Assembly (NCBI GenBank): GCA_963605535.1
Contig: CAVCXB010000001.1
Coordinates: forward strand, 56,487-120,486
DNA length: 64,000 nt
DNA from: Anthropogastromicrobium chipingensis_A
GTDB taxonomy: Bacteria; Bacillota; Clostridia; Lachnospirales; Lachnospiraceae
Direction: 5' to 3'
This document shows positions 9,420-18,174 of this stretch, one piece after another (position 1 is the first letter of the stretch; every line of letters starts with the position of its first letter). The notes below the pieces were generated by a model, which saw only the letters and a program-made list of their open reading frames with translations, was not told the DNA's origin and ran no database searches. Both the position numbers and the translations under genes were made by a program.

Positions 9420-9441
9420 CGTCAAATGTATCAGAACGAAA

Positions 9442-9514
9442 AAGTCCGCATAAACTGGAGTAATAAGGAACCAAAAAACCAAAAAGGGTCTTTATGAAAC
9501 GTTTATGCGGACTT
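9442..9514 (+). promoter_or_regulatory. Long-range hairpin into the small membrane protein start
   Basis: AAGTCCGCATAAAC (9442-9455) is perfectly complementary to GTTTATGCGGACTT (9501-9514), and a T-rich stretch follows. The second arm lies at codons 3-7 of the small gene at 9494. It could be the terminator of the GerW transcript or a translational/transcriptional attenuator of the small gene. Confidence 0.5.
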
Positions 9515-9637
9515 CTTTTGTTTTCATTCGGACTGGGGATGGCAGTGATGCTTTTTGTCCCCATTTGCTTTTGCACCGTCATGGCAATTTTATTTTGCCT
9601 GCTGTTTGGATATTATTTGTTTTGCTGCGGGAAATAG
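9494..9637 (+). CDS. Small two-segment membrane protein (47 aa)
   Basis: A short frame opens at ATG 9494 with an AAAGGG site 5 nt before it. The product begins MKRLCGLLLFSFGLGMAV and has two hydrophobic stretches (about residues 5-23 and 25-44) split by a short loop, and ends GYYLFCCGK. I believe similar proteins are common in Lachnospiraceae, but that is recollection. The 5' coding region forms the 3' arm of a 14-bp hairpin with 9442-9455, which may couple its expression to upstream transcription. Confidence 0.6.
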   Translation: MKRLCGLLLFSFGLGMAVMLFVPICFCTVMAILFCLLFGYYLFCCGK

Positions 9638-9695
9638 AGCGTAAAGCGCTGATGAAAGACGCGGTTTGGCGATTGTTTTGCTTTAGAACAGAAAA

Positions 9696-9720
9696 AAAGC
9701 AGCCGACAAGCGGCTGCTTT
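9696..9720. terminator. Bidirectional terminator between convergent genes
   Basis: A perfect 10-bp stem AAAGCAGCCG (9696-9705) / CGGCTGCTTT (9711-9720) with loop ACAAG has A and T runs on both flanks. It separates the plus-strand small gene from the minus-strand rpmB. Confidence 0.75.
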
Positions 9721-9740
9721 AAATCATACCCGTAACGAAA

Positions 9741-9926
9741 TTAAGCTCTCTCAACATAGCCAGAGCGTAAACAGGAAGTACAAACGTACATCTTCTTGTT
9801 GGTTCCGTTGACACTTACTCTAACGGACTTAACATTGGACTTCCAAACCGCATTACTTCTTCTATGGGAATGGCTAACATTGTTTCCGAAATGAGCACCC
9901 TTCTGACAGATCTCACACTTTGCCAT
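9741..9926 (-). CDS. rpmB: Ribosomal protein L28
   Basis: The 61-residue protein starts MAKCEICQKGAHFGNNVSHSH and has the L28 core RSNAVWKSNVK, with Cys pairs CEIC and CTSC suggesting the zinc-binding (C+) form. The start at 9926 is set by AAGGAGGTG 6-7 nt upstream; an ATG seven codons further up has no such site. It is monocistronic, with promoter at 9977-10005. Confidence 0.97.
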   Translation of the reverse strand: MAKCEICQKGAHFGNNVSHSHRRSNAVWKSNVKSVRVSVNGTNKKMYVCTSCLRSGYVERA

Positions 9927-9976
9927 AAATCGCACCTCCTTACGCAAATGTAGCCGTATAGGCTCACAACATGGAT

Positions 9977-10005
9977 ATCATAGCAGATATTCCGAAAAAA
10001 AGCAA
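9977..10005 (-). promoter_or_regulatory. Probable sigma-A promoter of rpmB
   Basis: Minus strand TTGCTT (10000-10005) and TATGAT (9977-9982) have a 17-bp spacer, about 50 bp upstream of the rpmB start. Confidence 0.6.
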
Positions 10006-10170
10006 GGACTTTTTCAAAAAAGATTTAAAAAATGCTATTTCTTTTTTTGTAGGAATCGGTTATAATAAATAAATGAAATGTATTTTTCTGAATTTGCAAC
10101 ATTCAGAGCCATGCGAAATCTCGCTGCGGCTCTGAATCGTTATCGAAATTTCTTATTTGGAGGTAACCGG

Positions 10171-10527
10171 ATGAAAGGACGTATATCGAATCCTCAGGGT
10201 GATGTTATGATCAGAACGGATGTCATCGCAAAATATGCGGGTTCTATGGCTGTGGAGTGCTTTGGCATTGTCGGCATGGCCAGTGTCAGCATGAAGGATG
10301 GACTTGTTCATCTGCTGAAAAAGGATAGCATAACCAGAGGCATCAACGTATCATTGGAAGATAATGAGCTTACGATTGATTTCCATGTTATCGTTTCTTA
10401 TGGAGTAAGCATTCTGGCTGTATACAACAATTTAACGGATAGTGTAAAGTACCATGTTGAGGAGTTTACAGGAATCCGTGTCAGAAAAATCAATATGTAT
10501 GTAGAGGGTGTCAGAGTCATTGACTAA
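10171..10527 (+). CDS. Asp23/Gls24-family (DUF322) protein
   Basis: The 118-residue protein has the Asp23 signature: GDVMIRTDVIAKYAGSMAVECFGIVGM near the N-terminus and the repeated VNVHVEG-like pattern ending RKINMYVEGVRVID. Proteins of this family in Firmicutes sit next to fakA (the yloU-yloV pair) as here. The start at 10171 is set by TTGGAGG at 10158-10164; the frame is open further upstream without a site. A -10-like TATAAT lies at 10061-10066. Confidence 0.88.
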   Translation: MKGRISNPQGDVMIRTDVIAKYAGSMAVECFGIVGMASVSMKDGLVHLLKKDSITRGINVSLEDNELTIDFHVIVSYGVSILAVYNNLTDSVKYHVEEFTGIRVRKINMYVEGVRVID

Positions 10528-10562
10528 TCAGTGACGGACATCGCCTAAGGAGGAGCTATATT

Positions 10563-12251
10563 TTGGGTAGTAATGTGATAGATGCAGGTTTGTTAAAGCG
10601 CATGTTTCTTGCAGGTGTGGCAAATCTGGAATCAAAGAAAGAGTGGATCAACGAATTAAATGTATTCCCGGTACCGGATGGTGATACCGGAACCAACATG
10701 ACACTGACAATTCTTTCAGCAGCGAGGGAAGTAAGCGCACTTGAGGTCCCGACGATGGAGACACTGGCAAAGGCGATCTCTTCTGGTTCTCTTCGTGGTG
10801 CGAGAGGTAACTCTGGTGTTATCTTATCCCAGCTGTTCCGTGGCTTTACAAAAGTCATCAAAAACAGCACCGAGATCGATTTGGAGTTGCTTGCAGAGGC
10901 ATTGCAGCGTGCAACGGAGACTGCTTACAAAGCAGTTATGAAGCCAAAGGAAGGTACGATTCTTACCGTTGCAAAGGGAATTTCCGACAAGGCACAGGAG
11001 CTTGCTGAGAGCGGCTGTGATATGGACATTTTCATTCAGGAACTGTTAAAGGAAGGCGACTATGTATTAAGTCAGACACCGGAGATGCTTCCTGTATTAA
11101 AGCAGGCAAGTGTTGTCGATTCCGGTGGACAGGGTCTGATGCAGGTACTTAAGGGCGCATATGATGGCTATCTTGGAAAAGAGATCACGCTTAGTACAGA
11201 CAAGCCAGCATCTGCAGCAAAGGCAACTGGCGCAGCAAACGATGAGATCGATACCGCTGATATCAAGTTTGGCTATTGCACCGAATTTATTATTATGACA
11301 AGCCGTGCATTCACACATGAGGATGAGAAGGAGTTCAAGGCATTCCTTTCTTCCATTGGTGATTCCATCGTGTGTGTAGCAGATGATGAGCTTGTAAAAG
11401 TACATGTTCATACAAATGATCCAGGTCTTGCGATCCAGCGTGCACTGACCTATGGCCAGCTGACCAGCATGAAGATTGATAACATGCGCGAGGAGCATCA
11501 GGAGCGCGTCATCAAGAATGCGGAGAAGGAAGCAGCAAAGCAGGCAGAGGCAGACCGCAAGGAGCGCGAGCAGGAAGACAAGTCCAAATGGAAGGAGTAT
11601 GGCTTTATCAGCGTATCCGCAGGTGCAGGTATCGGAGAGATCTTCAAGGGTCTTGGCGTTGATTATCTGATCGAGGGTGGTCAGACTATGAACCCGAGTA
11701 CCGAGGACATGCTCAATGCAATCCGTCAGGTTCCAGCTAGAAATATCTTTATTCTGCCGAATAATTCTAATATTATCATGGCAGCAAAGCAGGCAAAGCA
11801 GCTGACCAAGGATAAGGAAATCTTCGTCATCCCGACAAAGACAATCCCGCAGGGTATCACAGCAGTGATTAACTTTGCACCGGACAGCTCAATGGAAGAG
11901 AACGCCGAGAACATGACCGAGAGCATCAAGAGTGTCAAGACTGGACAGATCACCTATGCAGTGCGTGATACTATGATTGACAATATCGAGATTCACAAGG
12001 ATGATATCATCGGTCTTGGCGATAAGGGAATGTTAGCAGACGGAACCGATGTCAATGATGTTGCTTTCGAGACCGTATGCAAGATGATGTCCGAGGATTC
12101 CGAACTGATCGGTATCTATTATGGTCAGGAAATCGACGAGGCAAGAGCACAGGAACTGTGTGATCGCTTAAGCGAAGAGTTCCCGTCTGTTGACGTTGAA
12201 GTAAACGCTGGAGATCAGCCAGTTTACTATTACTTCTTGTCAGTAGAGTAA
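10563..12251 (+). CDS. fakA: Fatty-acid kinase FakA-like (DAK2/YloV)
   Basis: The 562-residue protein has an N-terminal DhaL-like ATP-binding domain with the Mg-binding motif PVPDGDTGTNM (about residues 40-50), a middle linker and a C-terminal DegV-like half (FISVSAGAGIGEIFKGLGVD near residue 350). With DegV/FakB proteins, FakA phosphorylates exogenous fatty acids for incorporation into phospholipid. The start is TTG at 10563 after GGAGGAG. The stop codon lies in an almost perfect 17-bp tandem duplication (12240-12273). Confidence 0.9.
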   Translation: MGSNVIDAGLLKRMFLAGVANLESKKEWINELNVFPVPDGDTGTNMTLTILSAAREVSALEVPTMETLAKAISSGSLRGARGNSGVILSQLFRGFTKVIKNSTEIDLELLAEALQRATETAYKAVMKPKEGTILTVAKGISDKAQELAESGCDMDIFIQELLKEGDYVLSQTPEMLPVLKQASVVDSGGQGLMQVLKGAYDGYLGKEITLSTDKPASAAKATGAANDEIDTADIKFGYCTEFIIMTSRAFTHEDEKEFKAFLSSIGDSIVCVADDELVKVHVHTNDPGLAIQRALTYGQLTSMKIDNMREEHQERVIKNAEKEAAKQAEADRKEREQEDKSKWKEYGFISVSAGAGIGEIFKGLGVDYLIEGGQTMNPSTEDMLNAIRQVPARNIFILPNNSNIIMAAKQAKQLTKDKEIFVIPTKTIPQGITAVINFAPDSSMEENAENMTESIKSVKTGQITYAVRDTMIDNIEIHKDDIIGLGDKGMLADGTDVNDVAFETVCKMMSEDSELIGIYYGQEIDEARAQELCDRLSEEFPSVDVEVNAGDQPVYYYFLSVE

Positions 12252-12273
12252 AGTTTTCAGTGGAGTAAAGTTT
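12240..12273. repeat. 17-bp tandem duplication spanning the fakA stop codon
   Basis: TCAGTAGAGTAAAGTTT (12240-12256) is followed directly by TCAGTGGAGTAAAGTTT (12257-12273), 16 of 17 bases identical. The first copy contains the fakA stop TAA at 12249-12251, and the second copy repeats it. Confidence 0.85.
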
Positions 12274-12365
12274 TTGACAACGATTCCGAAGCAATTTCGT
12301 GAGTGAAACGATGAAAATACCCACTGTAAGTTGAAACAAAATAGACATGATAGAAGGAGGCAGCC

Positions 12366-14363
12366 GTGAATTTTGACGATTCCATTACAACCTTAAAGGG
12401 AATCGGAGAGAAGACGGCCGCGCTTTATGCGAAACTTGGGATTTTTACGGTCGGTGAGCTGATGCGTTATTATCCCAGAAGTTACGAACGATTTGAACCA
12501 CCGGTCACGATCCGGGCCGCAGCTGTGATGGATTTTGCAGCGGTCCGGGTCGTGATTTGTTCTTATCCGACGATAAAGCGTGTGCGAAATCTCTCGATTA
12601 TCAATACGAAGGTTCGCGATGAAGAAGGAAGTGAACTTCGTGTGACCTGGTTTCAGACCACCTATCTGGCAAATGTACTTCGTCCTGGCGGCTGGTATGT
12701 GCTTCGCGGACGGCTTTCTGGCATGGGAAAGTCTCGCACACTCGAGCAGCCAGAGGTGCATGCCCTCAATGCGTACGAAGAACTTCAAAAGTCATTGCAG
12801 CCTGTCTATGCATTGACCGCTGGCATCACATCAAAAAGTATCTCAAAGGCGGTTGCCACGGCGTATGAGGCCGGCGCAAAGCCACAGTCGACTATCCCGG
12901 ACGAGATTTTGTCCCGTTACAATTTAATGCCGGAGTCGGAAGCTGGTTACCTGATGCATTTTCCAAAAGACGAGGCCCAGTTAACTCGTGCCCGAAAAAC
13001 AATCGCATTTGGAGAGTTCTATCATTTCTTACTCGGTGTCAATCAGATGAAGAAGCGGCTCATGCAGGAGAAAAATCATTTCGCGCTTGTAAGGCGTCGA
13101 GAGGTAACGGATTTAATTAAGCAGCTTCCATATGCACTTACCAGCGCGCAGCTTCGCACAATCGAGGAGATTACGCAGGATATGACAGGTGAGCATATGA
13201 TGAGCCGCATGCTGCAGGGCGATGTGGGTTCCGGAAAGACCATCGTGGCATTTCTTGCTATGTATCAGGCCGCACTGTGTCATTACCAGAGTGCACTCAT
13301 GGCACCAACAGAAGTGCTTGCCGCCCAACATTATCAGAGCTTTCTTGCACTATCCGATCAATATGGATTAAGTCTATCCGTTGTGTTGCTAACGGGTTCC
13401 ATGCGCGCAGCACAAAAGCGTGAGGCACTTCGTCAAATCAAAGAGCATGAGGCAGATATTATCATTGGAACACATGCCGTCATTCAGGAAAAGGTGGAGT
13501 TCGATGATCTGGCACTTGTCATTACCGATGAGCAGCATCGTTTTGGAGTGGCGCAGCGCGATGCCCTCAACAAAAAGGGTCATACGCCACATGTGCTTGT
13601 CATGAGTGCGACGCCGATTCCGCGAAGCCTTGCGATGATTCTCTATGGTGATCTTGATATTTCGATTATAGATGAGCTTCCGGCCAAGCGCCTTCCGATC
13701 AAAAATTGTGTTGTCAATATTTCATATCGCCCGAAGGCGTGGGATTTTATCACAAAGCAGGTGCAGGCCGGTCATCAGGCGTATGTGATTTGTCCGATGG
13801 TCGAAGAAAGTGAAACTTCGGAAGGTGCCGATGTTGTCAGCTATACCAGACAGCTGCGCGAAGGATTGCCGTCGTCGATTTCGATTGAATATCTTCATGG
13901 AAAGATGAAGGCTAAAGAAAAGGATGAGATCATGGCGCGCTTTGCAAAAAATGAGACGCAGGTGCTTGTGGCAACCACGGTTATCGAGGTCGGAATCAAT
14001 GTGCCGAATGCGACCGTGATTCTCATCGAGGATGCCCAGCGTTTTGGACTGGCTCAGCTGCATCAGCTTCGCGGGCGTGTCGGCCGAGGCGATGCCCAGT
14101 CGTATTGCATTATGATTGACACCTCTGGAAAAGAGGAGGCGGCAAAGCGTCTTGAGGTGCTGAATCATTCCAATGATGGCTTTGCGATCGCAAACGAGGA
14201 CTTGAAGCTTCGCGGGCCGGGAGACTTTTTTGGAATCCGCCAGAGCGGAGAGATTGCATTTGCGGTGGCCGATATCTATCAGGATGCGCAGCTTTTGAAG
14301 TGGGCGAAGGATGCGGCGGATAGCGCGCAGGTGATGGCGGCGGTGGAGACGCACAGTATCTAA
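12366..14363 (+). CDS. recG: ATP-dependent DNA helicase RecG
   Basis: The 665-residue protein has the RecG wedge/OB domain in its N-terminal third and SF2 helicase motifs: Walker A GDVGSGKT (about residue 286), DEQHRFG as the DExH box, SATPIPRS, and the C-terminal GRVGRG. It rewinds and regresses stalled forks. The start is GTG at 12366 after AGGAGGCAGCC. Length is slightly shorter than the usual 680-690. It follows fakA as in Bacillus (yloV-sdaAB-recG). Confidence 0.95.
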   Translation: MNFDDSITTLKGIGEKTAALYAKLGIFTVGELMRYYPRSYERFEPPVTIRAAAVMDFAAVRVVICSYPTIKRVRNLSIINTKVRDEEGSELRVTWFQTTYLANVLRPGGWYVLRGRLSGMGKSRTLEQPEVHALNAYEELQKSLQPVYALTAGITSKSISKAVATAYEAGAKPQSTIPDEILSRYNLMPESEAGYLMHFPKDEAQLTRARKTIAFGEFYHFLLGVNQMKKRLMQEKNHFALVRRREVTDLIKQLPYALTSAQLRTIEEITQDMTGEHMMSRMLQGDVGSGKTIVAFLAMYQAALCHYQSALMAPTEVLAAQHYQSFLALSDQYGLSLSVVLLTGSMRAAQKREALRQIKEHEADIIIGTHAVIQEKVEFDDLALVITDEQHRFGVAQRDALNKKGHTPHVLVMSATPIPRSLAMILYGDLDISIIDELPAKRLPIKNCVVNISYRPKAWDFITKQVQAGHQAYVICPMVEESETSEGADVVSYTRQLREGLPSSISIEYLHGKMKAKEKDEIMARFAKNETQVLVATTVIEVGINVPNATVILIEDAQRFGLAQLHQLRGRVGRGDAQSYCIMIDTSGKEEAAKRLEVLNHSNDGFAIANEDLKLRGPGDFFGIRQSGEIAFAVADIYQDAQLLKWAKDAADSAQVMAAVETHSI

Positions 14364-14581
14364 ATTTTGGATTGGTTTCCCGGAAGGCTGTTGAAATTTT
14401 AAAGGTAAAAATCAGTGATTGCAATATAAAAATTTCTCATAACTTACCAGCGTAATCTTTTTATCTGTGCATATACTAGTGATGTAACAAACAACAAAGC
14501 TTTGATGTAAAGTTACAAACAACAAACTTACAAAAAAACTGTGAAACAGAGCAATACGCACAGAAAAAAGGAGGACTACTG

Positions 14582-14791
14582 ATGTCTACAAATAAGAACA
14601 GTAATCGAATTGAAGTACCAGAAGCAAAGCAGGCGCTCGACCAGTTCAAGATGGAGGTTGCTGAGGAACTGGGTGTACCGTTAACAAACGGCTACAACGG
14701 AAACCTGACCTCTTACCAGAACGGAAGTGTCGGAGGCTATATGGTGAAGAAGATGATTGAAAAGCAGGAAAAGGAAATGTCCAACAAGTAA
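14582..14791 (+). CDS. Alpha/beta-type small acid-soluble spore protein
   Basis: The 69-residue protein has both SASP signatures: the first helix EAKQALDQFKMEVAEELGV with the GPR-type cleavage context, and YNGNLTSYQNGSVGGYMVKKMI near the C-terminus. SASPs coat spore DNA and protect it from UV and heat. AAGGAGGAC precedes the start. A CATATACTA string at 14470-14478 could be part of a forespore sigma-factor -10, but I cannot assign the -35. Confidence 0.94.
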   Translation: MSTNKNSNRIEVPEAKQALDQFKMEVAEELGVPLTNGYNGNLTSYQNGSVGGYMVKKMIEKQEKEMSNK

Positions 14792-14807
14792 TCATCTAAG
14801 CCAGTAA

Positions 14808-14846
14808 CAAAAAGGAAGTAGGGTTAAACACTCTGCTTCCTTTTTT
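14808..14846 (+). terminator. Rho-independent terminator of the SASP gene
   Basis: AAAAAGGAAG pairs with CTTCCTTTTTT across a 17-nt loop, ending in six T, 17 bp past the SASP stop codon. The rest of the 302-bp gap to rsmD holds only a promoter (14995-15023); an open frame at 14850 has no ribosome binding site and I do not believe it. Confidence 0.75.
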
Positions 14847-14994
14847 GGTATGTCAGTGGCATTTAGAGATAGGATTCCACGTTTCGTCCTGATAATATTG
14901 TGTTTCTCATATAGCCACCGACGCATCAAAAAAGACTATCGGGTGACAATCGTACACTTGCGGGTAGCGGATATAGAAAAGCGCGAAAAAACAC

Positions 14995-15023
14995 TTGTCA
15001 GATTGTTCTTCGCATACTATAAT
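14995..15023 (+). promoter_or_regulatory. Sigma-A promoter of rsmD-coaD
   Basis: TTGTCA (14995-15000), a 17-bp spacer and TATAAT (15018-15023) lie 70 bp upstream of the rsmD start. Confidence 0.75.
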
Positions 15024-15093
15024 AGAGTAGCTAGAGTATACAAAAACAAAATGATTTACAGAAATAAACAACATAGAGTAAGGTGGAAATCAT

Positions 15094-15669
15094 ATGAGAG
15101 TAATCGCTGGTACAGCCAGAAGGCTGCAGCTTGTTACACCAAAAGGAATGGAAACACGTCCAACCACGGACCGTATAAAAGAGACACTATTTAATATTCT
15201 TCAGAACGACCTTCCGGGCAGCCGATTTTTAGACTTGTTCGCTGGAAGCGGCGGTATTGGCATTGAGGCACTAAGTCGCGGTGCGGCAGAGGCTGTCTTT
15301 GTCGATAACAGTAAGGAAGCGCTTTCCTGTATTCGGGAAAATCTGACAAAGACGCATCTCGCAGACAAGGCAATGGTGCTTGGCCAGGATTGTGCAAGTG
15401 CGATTCATGCCCTTGACGCAAAGAAAAAACAATTTGACATTATCTTCATGGACCCGCCGTATCAGCTCAGTGCAGAAAAAGAGGTGCTTGCGGCAATCGC
15501 AGACAGTAACATTGCAGATGAGTATACGCAGATCATCATCGAGGCAACACTGGATCGGGAGCTTAGCGATGATGAGCTTGCAGGCTTTGAGATTGTTCGT
15601 ATAAAGGAATACAAGACAAATAAACATATTTTCCTGCAAAGAAGCAGCAAAGGCAGTCGGGAGGCATAA
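15094..15669 (+). CDS. rsmD: 16S rRNA m2G966 methyltransferase RsmD
   Basis: The 191-residue protein has the SAM-binding motif LDLFAGSGGIGIEALSRGA (about residue 46) and the N6/N2-type catalytic motif DPPY near residue 118; the N-terminus MRVIAGTARRLQL is typical. It methylates G966 of 16S rRNA. It is followed after 6 bp by coaD, and then ylbJ on the opposite strand, reproducing the ylbH-ylbI-ylbJ neighbourhood of Bacillus. Confidence 0.94.
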   Translation: MRVIAGTARRLQLVTPKGMETRPTTDRIKETLFNILQNDLPGSRFLDLFAGSGGIGIEALSRGAAEAVFVDNSKEALSCIRENLTKTHLADKAMVLGQDCASAIHALDAKKKQFDIIFMDPPYQLSAEKEVLAAIADSNIADEYTQIIIEATLDRELSDDELAGFEIVRIKEYKTNKHIFLQRSSKGSREA

Positions 15670-15675
15670 GACAGT

Positions 15676-16191
15676 ATGGGAAAAACAATAGCAATTTACC
15701 CGGGAAGCTTTGATCCAGTAACCCGCGGACATATGGATATTATCGAGCGAGCAAGTAAGACTGTCGACCATCTGATTGTTGGTGTGCTTGTAAACAGTGC
15801 AAAGTCACCGCTGTTTACCGTAGAGGAACGAGTTGCCCTGTTACAGCAGGTAACTGCGCAGTATCCAAACGTGGAGGTACGTTCCTTTGACGGCTTGCTT
15901 GTTGATTTTGCCCGTGCGTGTGGTGCACATATTTTAATCAGAGGCCTCAGAGCAGTTACTGATTTTGAGTATGAGCTTCAGATGTCACAGACAAACCGAA
16001 AAGTAGCACCGGAGGTTGATACCATTTTCTTTACAACCAGTCTGGAATATGCTTATCTTAGCTCCAGCATTGTAAAAGAGGTGGCTCAGTACAGGGGCGA
16101 TATCAGTGCATTTGTCGCAGAACCGGTTGAAAAAGCTATCAAGAAAAAGCTTGAGGAAAGAGAACAGGCAAAGAAAAACAAAGATAAGTAA
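15676..16191 (+). CDS. coaD: Phosphopantetheine adenylyltransferase
   Basis: The 171-residue protein shows the nucleotidyltransferase motif YPGSFDPVTRGHMDII at the N-terminus, RGLRAVTDFEYE (about residue 90) and SSSIVKEVA near residue 127, all CoaD hallmarks. It catalyses the penultimate step of coenzyme A synthesis. A lysine-rich tail makes it a little longer than the usual 160 residues. Confidence 0.96.
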   Translation: MGKTIAIYPGSFDPVTRGHMDIIERASKTVDHLIVGVLVNSAKSPLFTVEERVALLQQVTAQYPNVEVRSFDGLLVDFARACGAHILIRGLRAVTDFEYELQMSQTNRKVAPEVDTIFFTTSLEYAYLSSSIVKEVAQYRGDISAFVAEPVEKAIKKKLEEREQAKKNKDK

Positions 16192-16251
16192 AAATAGCAA
16201 AATAAAAAGCAGGAGGTCACTTGTGACGCCTGATATAAAGGAGAAAAGAAA

Positions 16252-16851
16252 ATGAGCAGAATTGAACAGTTAATCGGAGAAATTGAGGAGTTTATCGATG
16301 GATGCAAGCTGCAGCCGTTTTCCAGCACAAAGATTGTTGTAGATAAGGCACAGTTAGAAGATTTGTTAGTAGAGCTTCGTCATCGCACACCAGATGAGAT
16401 CAAGAAGTACCAGAAGATTTTAAACAACAAGGATGCGATCATTAACGATGCAAAACAGCAGGCTGAGGCAATTATCAGCGCAGCCAATGTTCAGACAAGC
16501 GAGATGGTAAATCAGAGCGAGATCACAAAGCGCGCATATGCGAGAGCAAATGAGATCATTACTCAGGCAACCGAACAGGCAAACGAGATCGTAAATAAGG
16601 CGATCGAGGATGCAAATGCACTTCGCACTGGTGCAATTGCGTACACCGATGATATGATGGGCAGCATGGAGCAGACATTAGCTCAGAGCTTAGACGGATT
16701 AAAGGAGCGTTATGAGGAAATGCTGAACACTCTTAACACAACCGTTGAGACCATCCGTGCAAACCGTAAGGAACTGCCAAAGGCAGAGGATGTCATCATC
16801 AGTGCCGCACCAGCAGATACGGCAGAAGAAGAGCCGTCTGAAGAAGAATAA
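16252..16851 (+). CDS. Coiled-coil protein, ATP-synthase-subunit-like (unknown role)
   Basis: The 199-residue protein begins MSRIEQLIGEIEEFIDGCKLQPFSS and continues as a long alanine/glutamate-rich coiled coil (about residues 60-170: AKQQAEAIISAANVQ, ANEIITQATEQANEIV), then a short acidic tail. Similar proteins are often named vacuolar H+-ATPase subunit H-like, but there is no ATPase operon here; the N-terminus also recalls DivIVA-type scaffold proteins. The position after coaD suggests the same transcript. Function unknown. Confidence 0.75.
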   Translation: MSRIEQLIGEIEEFIDGCKLQPFSSTKIVVDKAQLEDLLVELRHRTPDEIKKYQKILNNKDAIINDAKQQAEAIISAANVQTSEMVNQSEITKRAYARANEIITQATEQANEIVNKAIEDANALRTGAIAYTDDMMGSMEQTLAQSLDGLKERYEEMLNTLNTTVETIRANRKELPKAEDVIISAAPADTAEEEPSEEE

Positions 16852-16865
16852 TTCAGGCTTAGGGG

Positions 16866-16895
16866 CCGCTGCCTGACGCAGCGGTCTTTCCTTTT
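16866..16895 (+). terminator. Rho-independent terminator
   Basis: CCGCTGC (16866-16872) / GCAGCGG (16878-16884) with loop CTGAC is followed by TCTTTCCTTTTC, 14 bp past the coiled-coil gene. Confidence 0.75.
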
Positions 16896-16959
16896 CTAAG
16901 TTTAAATTGTGCGTCTGTTTTTCAATTTGTTTCATTTTTGTGCCTATTTAGGGGTGAAA

Positions 16960-17931
16960 TTATACCAGAAAAAGAAAGCACAGACTGCTGCATAGCCCAA
17001 ACAAAAGCCGCACAAGCAGGTAACGAAAGATAGGAAAATCGGACTGCTGCCAGGCCTGTCGTACTTGGATGTGAACGCAGATTCCTCCAAATCCAAGCAA
17101 AAAAAGGCAGGCAGCTGCTTTGTATTGCAGAGAAAGCGAAAGTGCGCTGAAAGCCCCGATTTTGCTGATTCCAGTTGTCATTTCGAGCATTCCGATTAAG
17201 AGTAGTTGGGTGACAGATTGGGATGCAATGCTGGTCAAAAATTCAGATAGAATCGAGAAAAACATTAACAGCACGCCGATTCGCACCAAAAGAAGTAGAC
17301 AGGTATCGCAGATATCATTTAATGAGGGTTCAGAGTGGGCTGTCTTTGAAGCACCTTTCCCAATGAAAACGCAGCTTCCTGTTGCACTACCTTCTAATAT
17401 ACTTCTTTTATTTCTTTTTAACTTGTCTGGGGTGGCTTTCGTTTTTTTTAGCTGGTTTGAATTTTGTAAGAGAAAAAGAAGTATACAGAGTAAAAACGAT
17501 GTACAAAACGGCAAATACGCACATAAAAGAAAGATAAATCGCATCTTTGCGGGCAGTGCGAGTGAAGCCGAGGCAACAAAGCCAGATAAAAATAGTGGGC
17601 TTGGCAGTTGAACGAAGCAAACAATCCATCGTGCTGCCTGTTGTGAGAGAAGTCCACTTGCATACAGCCCACTGCAGGTCAGCGCACCCATTGGGCTTCC
17701 ACATAAAAATCCGCTTAGAAAAGCCGCGGCGGCGAGAAATGGAAGGCGCTTTAATGCAGTCTGTATGGACTTTCGGCTGATTAAAAAAGAGGCAGCAGCC
17801 ATCGCTGGAAATAGAGCTGGCAAGACCTGCTCGTACCATAGCGAAAGCCCTTTCGCTGCACCGAGCGTACACAATGCAGGGTTGCGGATTAAAAGGATTA
17901 GAAATATGGCAGAAAAAAGGGTAAGAAGCAT
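16960..17931 (-). CDS. ylbJ: Sporulation integral membrane protein YlbJ-like
   Basis: The protein of about 323 residues is strongly hydrophobic with at least seven membrane segments and the gate-type motifs LPALFPAMAAASFL and FLCGSPMGALTCSGLY of the nucleoside-recognition/YlbJ family. YlbJ is needed for spore cortex formation in Bacillus. I chose MLLTLFSAIF at 17931 (GGGTGG upstream); MPGGC at 17946 is possible. It is convergent with the coaD operon and next to it as in Bacillus, although on the other strand. Confidence 0.85.
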   Translation of the reverse strand: MLLTLFSAIFLILLIRNPALCTLGAAKGLSLWYEQVLPALFPAMAAASFLISRKSIQTALKRLPFLAAAAFLSGFLCGSPMGALTCSGLYASGLLSQQAARWIVCFVQLPSPLFLSGFVASASLALPAKMRFIFLLCAYLPFCTSFLLCILLFLLQNSNQLKKTKATPDKLKRNKRSILEGSATGSCVFIGKGASKTAHSEPSLNDICDTCLLLLVRIGVLLMFFSILSEFLTSIASQSVTQLLLIGMLEMTTGISKIGAFSALSLSLQYKAAACLFLLGFGGICVHIQVRQAWQQSDFPIFRYLLVRLLFGLCSSLCFLFLV

Positions 17932-17988
17932 ACAGCCACCCGGCATTACTCTTGCTCTATTTTATGCTGATGATAGAAAAAACATGTT

Positions 17989-18059
17989 ATTGTTCACGGG
18001 TCGTAACATGAATTAGCGGTGAGACGAGTTGCTTTTACGAAGGGAGTCCCGTGAACAAT
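17989..18059. other. Structured inverted repeat in the ylbJ/rsmF gap
   Basis: ATTGTTCACGGG (17989-18000) pairs perfectly with CCCGTGAACAAT (18048-18059), and immediately inside TCGTAA (18001-18006) pairs with TTACGA (18035-18040). No T-run follows, so it is not a simple terminator. It may be a small structured RNA, a leader element of the downstream gene or an interspersed repeat. Confidence 0.55.
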
Positions 18060-18174
18060 CAAACTCAGGTGCCGCGGGAACAAGTGACGCCGACAAAACA
18101 ATCGTCGAACTGCGCTCGTAGACAAAACTTCCGTGAATTAACTGCAACAAAATATAACAAAAAATGAGGTGTAT

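Noticed and set aside
14850..15194. 114-residue open frame between the SASP gene and rsmD
   Set aside because: No ribosome binding site, overlaps the consensus promoter at 14995-15023 and the rsmD start, and the sequence has no family resemblance; treated as chance.
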